Assembly (NCBI GenBank): GCA_030746455.1
Contig: JASLMQ010000814.1
Location: 1 to 6,434, forward strand
Length of the DNA: 6,434 bases
Source of the DNA: Candidatus Latescibacterota bacterium
GTDB lineage: Bacteria; Latescibacterota; UBA2968; GCA-2709665
Direction of reading: 5' to 3'
The notes below the pieces were generated by a model, which had not been told where the DNA came from, ran no database searches, and saw only the letters and a program-made list of their open reading frames with translations. The translations under genes were made by a program, and so were the position numbers. Below are positions 1 to 5,144 of the stretch, one piece after another. Position 1 is the stretch's first letter. Every line of letters begins with the position of its first letter.

Positions 1-2
1 CC

Positions 3-1793
3 GAGGAGGCACGGGCGGAGCTCGACATCCGTTTCTCGATTGGGGGCGAAGGGGAGACGGTGCGTTGCCCCGCAGACGGCACGATCGTGGCGGGCGACAG
101 GCTCAGGGCCCTGGTCGCGGGCTGCGGAGAGGTATCCTCCGAGGGCGATGGGGTCCGTTTCGGGGCTCAGCTGGCCGCCGGGGCCGCGGCGTCGGCCGTG
201 GTCAAGATTCCCTACGTCTGGCTCGGGGAAGACGAAGTCGCGGCACTGTGGGCGCTGAATTTCGAAGCCGAGCGGAGCGCGGTGGCCGCCTACTGGCGAA
301 GACGGATGGATGAAGGGATGGCGCTGGCGACGGGCGAGCCGATGCTGGACGAGTTCCACCGCGCCCACGCCGGCCATCTGCTGATCAACTGCGAGCGGTC
401 ACCGGAAGCAGACACGCGCTTCGCGCGGGTCGGCTCCTTTAGTTATGGCGCCTTTGGCAACGAGTCGTGCATGATGGTCGTCGACCTGGATCGGCGAGGA
501 TATCACGACGAGGCCCGCGAATGCCTGGAAGCCTTCCTGCAGGGCCAGGGGACGGTTGCGCTTCCAGGCGATTTCGCATCACGGGAGGGGATACTCTACG
601 GGGCGCGGGGGTACGAACGGGGCGGGTACAACCAGCACCACGGATGGATCCTGTGGTGCCTGGTGGAGCACTACCGATTCACGCGGGACGATGCCTGGCT
701 AGAACGGATCGCGCCCAACGTCCTGGCCGCGTCAGACTGGATCGTGCGGGAGCGTGGGCGCACGCTGGAGCGGGATGACCCGGGTCGAGGGTTGTTGCCC
801 CACGGAAGCCTCGAGGACATCGGCGACTGGTGGCAGTGGCTCCCCACGAATGCCTACACGTGGCGAGGCCTGGATGCCGCGGCGTGGGGGCTGGGGGTGC
901 TGGATCATCCGGAGGCGGAACGGCTGTGCGGCGAGGCGGACGCCTATCGCGAGTCCATCGTGCAGGGGTTCACGAGCGCCGCCGAACGGTCGCCCGTGGT
1001 TCGCCTGCGCGACGGTACGTGCGTGCCCCACTTCCCCTCCCACGTCCACAGGCGCGGTCGATCTTTCGGCTGGATCTGCGAGACGCTCGAGGGTGCGATC
1101 CACCTGCTGATCGCGGGCGTGATCGATCCCGGGTCCAGGGAAGCCGACTGGATCCTGAGGGACTTCGAGGACAACCTCTACCTGTCGGACGCCTACGGGT
1201 ACCGGATCGACGACTTCGATTCGGAGTGGTTCGACTGCGGTGGGTTTTCGATGCAGGCCTGCCTGCTACTGGGGGTGGAGCCCTATCTCTATCGCGATGA
1301 GGTGAAGCCTGCGCTGCGGGCGACCTTCAACGCGATTGCGGCCAACCTGTACCCCGACACGCGAATGCTGACGGAGCACGCGCTGCCCGAGCTGGGCGAC
1401 TGGAAGGGGGACCACTACAAGAGCTCGGACGAGGCCAATGCCGCGGGGTGGCTCCGCTACCTGTTCGTCCGGGAGCAGGGGGACGAGTTGCTCCTGGGTC
1501 AGGCCGTTCCGTGTGAGTGGCTCGGACCGGGGCGCAGGTGCGGCGTTGAGCGGGCGGCCACCCACTTCGGCCCGATGGATCTCGTCTTCGAAGGGGATGA
1601 GGACGGGGTGACGGCGCGGCTCGAAGGGCCTAGACGGAACCCACCTACGAGGATCCAGCTGCGTTTCCGGTGTCCGGAGGGGCGGGAGCTACGGGGCGTA
1701 AAAGTAAACGGAGAGAACCGGCAGGTCGGTGAGGCTGGATGGATCGACCTTCCGGGGCGTGTCGGGAACGCGACGATCCGGGCCAGCTATTGA
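3..1793 (+). CDS. Six-hairpin glycosidase-like protein, 5'-truncated by the window edge
   Basis: Probable carbohydrate-active enzyme of the (alpha/alpha)6-toroid fold shared by families such as GH63, GH78 and GH95; the exact family is not recognised. The frame is open to the left edge, so 596 residues are visible and the true start lies upstream. An in-frame GTG at 60 has a purine-rich stretch before it, but the residues ahead of it read like the end of a beta-sandwich domain, so I treat it as internal. Numbering from that codon: residues 1-55 look like beta-strands; 70-470 hold repeated helical hairpins with many Trp, Tyr and His, for example GYNQHHGWILW at 189-199 and LEDIGDWWQWLPTNAY at 251-266; about 480-577 is beta-rich and resembles the small C-terminal sandwich of these enzymes. 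Acidic catalytic candidates include E252, D256 and the DDFDSEWFD stretch at 384-392, but none can be assigned. It ends in TGA and converges on the E1 beta gene. Secretion cannot be judged without the N-terminus. The fold call is fairly sure; the substrate is unknown. Confidence 0.75.
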   Translation, partial: EEARAELDIRFSIGGEGETVRCPADGTIVAGDRLRALVAGCGEVSSEGDGVRFGAQLAAGAAASAVVKIPYVWLGEDEVAALWALNFEAERSAVAAYWRRRMDEGMALATGEPMLDEFHRAHAGHLLINCERSPEADTRFARVGSFSYGAFGNESCMMVVDLDRRGYHDEARECLEAFLQGQGTVALPGDFASREGILYGARGYERGGYNQHHGWILWCLVEHYRFTRDDAWLERIAPNVLAASDWIVRERGRTLERDDPGRGLLPHGSLEDIGDWWQWLPTNAYTWRGLDAAAWGLGVLDHPEAERLCGEADAYRESIVQGFTSAAERSPVVRLRDGTCVPHFPSHVHRRGRSFGWICETLEGAIHLLIAGVIDPGSREADWILRDFEDNLYLSDAYGYRIDDFDSEWFDCGGFSMQACLLLGVEPYLYRDEVKPALRATFNAIAANLYPDTRMLTEHALPELGDWKGDHYKSSDEANAAGWLRYLFVREQGDELLLGQAVPCEWLGPGRRCGVERAATHFGPMDLVFEGDEDGVTARLEGPRRNPPTRIQLRFRCPEGRELRGVKVNGENRQVGEAGWIDLPGRVGNATIRASY

Positions 1794-1819
1794 GGGCCAG
1801 AAGAGGCAACAGAAGTTGT

Positions 1820-1851
1820 ACCACAGAGTACACTGAGATCACAGAGAAAGG
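1820..1851 (+). repeat. ACCACAGAG-type short repeat with 9-bp period
   Basis: Three consecutive 9-bp units are visible: ACCACAGAG (1820-1828), TACACTGAG (1829-1837) and ATCACAGAG (1838-1846), followed by AAAGG. The shared pattern is nnCACnGAG. Read as codons it gives TTE-YTE-ITE, which is probably spurious translation. The element starts 26 nt after the stop codon of the glycosidase-like gene. From memory, similar tracts occur as dispersed repeats in many bacterial genomes, often just after genes; this was not checked here. Confidence 0.6.
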
Positions 1852-1860
1852 CGCGGATCA

Positions 1861-1891
1861 GGGGAAAGGGTGGGTAGGGCTGGGGTCGGGG
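1861..1891 (+). other. Strong G-quadruplex motif in the convergent intergenic gap
   Basis: Six runs of three or four G occur in 31 nt on the + strand (1861-1864, 1868-1870, 1872-1874, 1877-1879, 1882-1885, 1888-1891), separated by loops of 3, 1, 2, 2 and 2 nt. This exceeds the usual four-run G3+N1-7 criterion. It would lie in the 3' untranslated RNA of the glycosidase-like gene, and it begins only 8 nt past the stop codon of the oppositely transcribed E1 beta gene, where the transcript would be C-rich. No hairpin with a U tract is seen in this gap, so the G tract may take part in ending or protecting the + strand transcript. That role is inference. Confidence 0.6.
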
Positions 1892-1898
1892 CAAGGCG

Positions 1899-2870
1899 CT
1901 ACAGGATTGCTTTCACCGCGGCCACGATCTTCTCTACGGTCGGGTAGACGACGTCTTCCAGCACGGGACTCACCGGGATCGGGGCGTCCAGGGCGGCGAC
2001 CCGTTGCACCGGCGCGTCCAGCATGTCGAACGCAAGATCGCTCACCTGGGCGGCAATCTCTGAACCGGCACCGCATGTCCTGGCGTCCTCCTCCACGATC
2101 ACCAACCTCCCTGTCGTGTCGAGAGAGTCCATCGCCGGATCCAAATCGAGAGGAGCCAGCGTACGCAGATCGATCACCTCTGCGCCAATGCCTTCCTCCT
2201 CCAGCCGGTCGGCGGCCTCCAGGCATCGCAGGACCATCGATGAATAGGTTACGATGGTCACATCGTTTCCCCGTCGCTTGACGTCGGACTTGCCAAGGGG
2301 TACCAGGTGCTCACCCTCCGGGATCGGCCCGGTGGTCTTGTAGAGCTGATTGTGTTCAAGAAAGATCGTGGGGTTGTCGTCCCGGATGCTTGTTTTGAGG
2401 AGGCCCTTCGCGTCGGACGGTGAGGCAGGCGTGGCGACATGAATGCCGGGGATGTGCATATACCAGGAGACGATGGCCGAAGAGTGTGTGGAACCGTAGC
2501 CCTTCCAGATCCCCATGGGTGCCCGGATCACCAGCGGCAGGCGTTTCACCTGGCCGCCGCTGTAGTATCGGATCATGGACGCCTCGTTGTATATCTGGTC
2601 CATACACAGCGCGAGCAGGTTGGAGAACATGATCTCGAGCACCGGACGCGTGCCGGTGAGTGCCGCACCCACTGCGGCCCCCACAAGTCCGTTTTCTGAC
2701 ATGGGGGTATCGCGGGTCCTTTCGGGTCCGAACCGTTCTCGAGTGCCCTTGGTGACACCGTAGACGTAGGCCAGTTCGACATCCTCGCCCATGGTGAAGA
2801 CTGTGGGATCGCGTTCCATTTCTTCGTGGAGGCCCTCGGACAGCGCCTCACCATAGGTCATCTCTTTCAC
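1899..2870 (-). CDS. TPP-dependent 2-oxoacid/acetoin dehydrogenase E1, beta subunit
   Basis: Beta chain of a heterotetrameric (alpha2beta2) thiamine-pyrophosphate E1 enzyme of the pyruvate, branched-chain 2-oxoacid and acetoin dehydrogenase group (PdhB/AcoB-like); cytoplasmic. At 323 residues it has the normal full length. The pyrimidine-binding transketolase domain covers about residues 4-178 and includes DTPMSENGLVGAAVGAA (54-70), whose E59 matches the Glu that activates the TPP aminopyrimidine, then EIMF at 79-82 and the conserved His in STHSS (H129). The C-terminal transketolase domain (about 195-320) shows the VIVEEDARTCGAGSEIAA stretch at 257-274 and a family-typical ending with LEDVVYPTVEKIVAAV. 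The start is GTG at 2870-2868, preceded by GAGGGTGG seven nt upstream; an ATG three codons in lacks a suitably spaced site. It follows the alpha gene by 18 nt and is the last gene of the SDR-E1 operon. No E2 or E3 gene is adjacent, so the acyl acceptor is unknown. Pyruvate, a branched 2-oxoacid, acetoin or another acyloin/diketone are all possible substrates. Confidence 0.93.
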   Translation of the reverse strand: MKEMTYGEALSEGLHEEMERDPTVFTMGEDVELAYVYGVTKGTRERFGPERTRDTPMSENGLVGAAVGAALTGTRPVLEIMFSNLLALCMDQIYNEASMIRYYSGGQVKRLPLVIRAPMGIWKGYGSTHSSAIVSWYMHIPGIHVATPASPSDAKGLLKTSIRDDNPTIFLEHNQLYKTTGPIPEGEHLVPLGKSDVKRRGNDVTIVTYSSMVLRCLEAADRLEEEGIGAEVIDLRTLAPLDLDPAMDSLDTTGRLVIVEEDARTCGAGSEIAAQVSDLAFDMLDAPVQRVAALDAPIPVSPVLEDVVYPTVEKIVAAVKAIL

Positions 2871-2877
2871 AGGGATA

Positions 2878-2885
2878 CCACCCTC
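2878..2885 (-). promoter_or_regulatory. Ribosome binding site for E1 beta (supports the GTG start)
   Basis: GAGGGTGG on the minus strand ends seven nt before the GTG start at 2870. It lies inside the 18-nt gap between the two E1 genes. No comparable site is suitably placed for the ATG at 2861, so the GTG is preferred. Confidence 0.55.
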
Positions 2886-2888
2886 TTG

Positions 2889-3899
2889 TCAGGCGTAGAT
2901 GTCCTGCAGCACGGTCTCCGGCCCGGGGAATGGGCTGTTCTCGGCAAACTTCACGGCATCGTCGATGGCCTGCGCCACCTGGCCGCGGATCTTCTCATCC
3001 TCCACCTCCGAAAGCATGCCCCACGATTCCAGCTGCTTTCGAAGTCGTTCGATGGCGTCCTTCTCACGCCAGGAAGCCAGCTCCTCTTTCGTCCTGTACG
3101 GTCCGTAAGGTGGATCGCCCCGTGAGTGGCCGTGGAACCGATAGGTCTTGGCCTCCACCAGGGAAGGGCCGTCTCCCGCACGGGCCCGTGTAACGAACTC
3201 CGAGACGACCTGATGCACGGCCATTGCATCCATGCCATCCACGATTTCTCCCGGAATGTTGTAGGATCGGGCTCGCTCAGCGATGTCGTCGACGGACGTT
3301 GACCGACTGGTGCGCATCGTGACGGAAAAGCCGTTGTTCTCGCAGATGAACACGATCGGCAGCTTCCAGATGGCGGCCAGGTTCAAGCCTTCGTGGAACG
3401 CGCCCTGGTTAGAGGCCCCGTCGCCGAACATGCATATGCATATCTGGTCGGTCTTCATGAGCTGGATGGAGAGTCCAGCGCCAACGGAGAGGGGAACCTG
3501 GGCACCCACAATGCTGCACATCGCCAGGCCGAGCTCATAGTCCATGATGTGAAGCGACCCACCCTTGCCTCGGCAATAGCCCGTTTCCTTGGCGAAGAGC
3601 TCGGCCATCATTCGCCTTGGGTCTCCGCCCTTGGCGATAGAGGCCGAATGGCCACGGTGAGACGCCATCATGTAGTCGTCCCGCCTCATCGATGGGATGC
3701 AGCCGGCGGCTACGGCCTCCTGTCCCACGCTGCTGTGGATGCCGCAAGGGATGAGGCCTTTCAGATACAGATCCGAGGCCTTCTCATCGAATTCCCGGGC
3801 AAGAAGCATCTTGCGATACATCTCCAGCAGCATCGCCTCTTCGAGGGCCGGCTTGGAGACTGCCTTCCGAGGCTTTCTTGTGGCGCGTATTTTCGACAT
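2889..3899 (-). CDS. TPP-dependent 2-oxoacid/acetoin dehydrogenase E1, alpha subunit
   Basis: Alpha chain of the same E1 enzyme. It supplies the diphosphate- and Mg-binding half of the thiamine-pyrophosphate site and, with the beta chain, decarboxylates a 2-oxoacid or cleaves an acyloin. It is 336 residues, full length for PdhA/AcoA. The canonical TPP motif is complete: GDG at 159-161, 26 intervening residues, then NN at 188-189. Other family landmarks are IHSSVGQEAVAAG (54-66), SHRGHS (80-85), GKGGSLHIMD (111-120) and the loop YRFHGHSRGDPP (253-264), which in related enzymes surrounds the active-site entrance. The first 17 residues are strongly basic, a modest N-terminal extension. The ATG at 3899-3897 has GAGAGGAGACC immediately before it, a strong Shine-Dalgarno sequence with short spacing. 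It sits 73 nt after the SDR stop and 18 nt before the beta gene, consistent with co-transcription and equal expression of the two subunits. Subfamily (pyruvate, branched-chain or acetoin type) is not resolved. Confidence 0.94.
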   Translation of the reverse strand: MSKIRATRKPRKAVSKPALEEAMLLEMYRKMLLAREFDEKASDLYLKGLIPCGIHSSVGQEAVAAGCIPSMRRDDYMMASHRGHSASIAKGGDPRRMMAELFAKETGYCRGKGGSLHIMDYELGLAMCSIVGAQVPLSVGAGLSIQLMKTDQICICMFGDGASNQGAFHEGLNLAAIWKLPIVFICENNGFSVTMRTSRSTSVDDIAERARSYNIPGEIVDGMDAMAVHQVVSEFVTRARAGDGPSLVEAKTYRFHGHSRGDPPYGPYRTKEELASWREKDAIERLRKQLESWGMLSEVEDEKIRGQVAQAIDDAVKFAENSPFPGPETVLQDIYA

Positions 3900-3972
3900 G
3901 GTCTCCTCTCAGAGCCAGACTGCGCGGACCCATCCAAGCCTGACGGCACCGGATGCCATTGCGCGCATCGTG

Positions 3973-4734
3973 CTACATCTTCTTGCCAGCCAGCCAACCG
4001 CCGTCCACCGGCACGGTCACGCCTGTCATGAAGCTTGCATCGTCCGATGCCAGGAACAGAATCATCGGGGTGATCTCCCTGGCCTCGCCCCATCGGTTCA
4101 TGGCATGGATGGAGCGCACCGTGTTGGCCATCTCGGCATCCTGAAAGTACTGCTCGGTCAAAGGCGTGCGAGTGACTCCCGGGGCGACGGCATTGACGCG
4201 GATGCCGGTCTCGCCGAGCTCGAGCCCCATCTCCTTGGTCAACCCGACGACGGCATGCTTGGACGCAGTATAGGCGGGTCGATTAGGCGCTGCCGTGAAG
4301 CCCAGAGCCGAAGACAGATTGACGATCGCGCCAGGTTTCCCTTCCTTGACGAGCTTGCGCACGAACGCCTGTGAGCACAGGAACACCCCGGTGATATTGA
4401 CATCGATCACCCTGCGCCACTCCTCGTAGGACAGGTCTACGAGCGGTTCGATTTCGCGCACTCCGGCGCTGTTCACCAGCACGTCGAGCCTGCCCAGCAG
4501 GTCTTTCGCTTCGTCGAAGAAGGCGCTCACGGCAACTGGGTCGGTGGTGTCGAGGGTAAACGGGTGACCACGCCCGCCGCTTTCGTTGATCGACTCCGCG
4601 GTCCGCTGGGCCGCTCCCGAATCGATGTCGCAACATGCCACCTCCGCGCCTTCGGCCGCGAACTCCAGGGCCGCTTCGCGGCCGATCCCACTCCCGGCGC
4701 CGGTGATAATGACTCCCTTACCCGAAAAACGCAT
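3973..4734 (-). CDS. Short-chain dehydrogenase/reductase (SDR), classical type
   Basis: NAD(P)-dependent oxidoreductase with a Rossmann fold, 253 residues, the typical classical-SDR length. Visible landmarks: TGAGSGIG cofactor glycine motif at 11-18; acidic D36 at the end of the second strand, favouring NAD(H) over NADP(H); NSAG at 88-91 (variant of NNAG); and the catalytic tetrad N113, S142, Y155 and K159 (YTASK). PGVTRTP at 185-191 and VPVDGGW at 241-247 are standard C-terminal family features. The reading frame extends 27 codons further to an ATG at 4815. I chose the ATG at 4734 because it starts directly before the first Rossmann strand and has AAGGAG eight nt upstream. It is the first gene of a leftward operon with E1 alpha and beta, behind a candidate promoter at 4869-4896. 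In this context it may oxidise a hydroxy-keto acid made by the divergent enolase-superfamily enzyme, or act as an acetoin/diol dehydrogenase; the sequence does not decide. Confidence 0.94.
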   Translation of the reverse strand: MRFSGKGVIITGAGSGIGREAALEFAAEGAEVACCDIDSGAAQRTAESINESGGRGHPFTLDTTDPVAVSAFFDEAKDLLGRLDVLVNSAGVREIEPLVDLSYEEWRRVIDVNITGVFLCSQAFVRKLVKEGKPGAIVNLSSALGFTAAPNRPAYTASKHAVVGLTKEMGLELGETGIRVNAVAPGVTRTPLTEQYFQDAEMANTVRSIHAMNRWGEAREITPMILFLASDDASFMTGVTVPVDGGWLAGKKM

Positions 4735-4741
4735 GATCGAG

Positions 4742-4748
4742 TCTCCTT
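4742..4748 (-). promoter_or_regulatory. Ribosome binding site deciding the SDR start
   Basis: AAGGAGA on the minus strand lies seven nt from the ATG at 4734, close to ideal spacing. The alternative upstream ATG at 4815 has no comparable purine-rich site. This fixes the SDR start and leaves a leader of about 128 nt behind the predicted promoter. Confidence 0.8.
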
Positions 4749-4868
4749 CGAGGCGTTGTCGCAAGTTGACCACAACGGGCCCGCTGCCGGCAGTCCCAGC
4801 GACGTGACCTCGCATAGCCGCTGCTGAACGGTCCCAGAGCCCCCAACCCGCGCCAGATTACGGGGCCA

Positions 4869-4896
4869 ATAATCCTCTAGTGTGGCGAAATGTCAA
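4869..4896 (-). promoter_or_regulatory. Candidate sigma70-type promoter of the SDR-E1 operon
   Basis: On the minus strand a perfect TTGACA (-35, at 4896-4891) is followed after 16 nt by GATTAT (-10, at 4874-4869; four of six consensus bases). Transcription would start near 4862, giving a 5' leader of about 128 nt before the SDR ATG. It is the best promoter match in the region for this direction. Confidence 0.55.
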
Positions 4897-4913
4897 GGGT
4901 AATTCAGCGCCAC
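4882..4913. repeat. Spaced 6-bp inverted repeat around the leftward -35 element
   Basis: GTGGCG (4882-4887) and CGCCAC (4908-4913) are perfect inverted copies separated by 20 nt. They flank the TTGACA of the leftward promoter. Arms this short are expected fairly often by chance, so an operator role is only a suggestion. Confidence 0.25.
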
Positions 4914-4941
4914 GCCGGGGCCCTGCATCCTTGGCCCAGTT

Positions 4942-4966
4942 AGGAGGAATCCCGGCCATTCCTCCT
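4942..4966. repeat. Perfect 9-bp inverted repeat, candidate operator or hairpin
   Basis: AGGAGGAAT (4942-4950) and ATTCCTCCT (4958-4966) are exact reverse complements around a 7-nt GC-rich loop. The repeat lies between the two divergent promoters, 46 nt upstream of the leftward -35 and 72 nt upstream of the rightward -35. No T-run follows on either strand, so an intrinsic terminator is unlikely. A dimeric regulator site serving both promoters is the simplest reading; a structured RNA is an alternative. Confidence 0.5.
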
Positions 4967-5037
4967 GTCCGTGAAGCCACGTGATGTCGACTGATTGCAG
5001 CATCCTGCAGAAGGCCGGATCGGCATCGAGTGTCAAA

Positions 5038-5066
5038 TTGCCAAATGAGTAGTGCTTTCGTACATT
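5038..5066 (+). promoter_or_regulatory. Candidate sigma70-type promoter of the enolase-superfamily gene
   Basis: TTGCCA (-35, 5038-5043; five of six consensus bases) and TACATT (-10, 5061-5066; four of six) are 17 nt apart. Transcription would start near 5073, about 70 nt before the ATG at 5145. An inverted repeat overlaps both boxes, which supports a regulated promoter. Confidence 0.5.
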
Positions 5067-5070
5067 TGGC
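5040..5070. repeat. Inverted repeat overlapping the rightward -35 and -10 boxes
   Basis: GCCAAATG (5040-5047) and CATTTGGC (5063-5070) are perfect 8-bp inverted copies with 15 nt between them; their centres are 23 bp apart, roughly two helical turns. One arm covers the -35 box and the other the -10 box, a layout typical of a repressor operator. The cognate regulator is not in the window. Confidence 0.5.
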
Positions 5071-5144
5071 CGAAATCCGAGCCCGATGTGCTAACTACCC
5101 GTATTGTAGGGCCTTGATCCGAGACGGGGTGAGGGAAGAGGGAG

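Larger units (their letters stand above)
4735..5144. other. Divergent intergenic regulatory region, 410 nt
   Basis: No convincing gene lies between the SDR start and the enolase-superfamily gene. The region is more AT-rich locally (around 4860-4905 and 5030-5070) than its surroundings. Those two spots carry the candidate promoters of the leftward and rightward units. Between them lies a perfect 9-bp inverted repeat, and further dyads surround both promoters. About 128 nt of leader separates the left promoter from the SDR start, and about 70 nt separates the right promoter from its gene. Shared or coordinated regulation of the two units is likely but not proven. Confidence 0.6.

Noticed and set aside
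60..62. GTG as the start of the glycosidase-like gene
   Set aside because: A purine-rich stretch lies before it, but the frame stays open to the window edge and the upstream residues read as part of a beta-rich domain. An internal codon is more likely.
1817..1832. TGTAC/GTACA hairpin near the glycosidase-like stop codon
   Set aside because: The stem is only 5 bp, AT-containing and without a U tract. It is a by-product of the repeat sequence and not a credible terminator.
1739..2281. Open frame of 180 codons on the plus strand across the convergent gap
   Set aside because: It starts inside the glycosidase-like gene in another frame, runs through the repeat and G-rich tract and then antisense to E1 beta; the composition is low-complexity Arg/Pro/Ser.
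3393..4031. Open frame of 212 codons on the plus strand
   Set aside because: It is antisense to E1 alpha and the end of the SDR, has no family features, and would disrupt the clear operon on the other strand.
4735..4815. N-terminal extension of the SDR by 27 residues
   Set aside because: The extension has no family counterpart and no good ribosome site, while the internal ATG at 4734 has both an AAGGAG and the expected SDR N-terminus.
4984..5052. Small open frame of 22 codons in the divergent region
   Set aside because: It has an ATG and a TAG but no suitably placed ribosome site, and it overlaps the rightward promoter and operator-like dyad. It could be a leader peptide only if transcription starts much further upstream.
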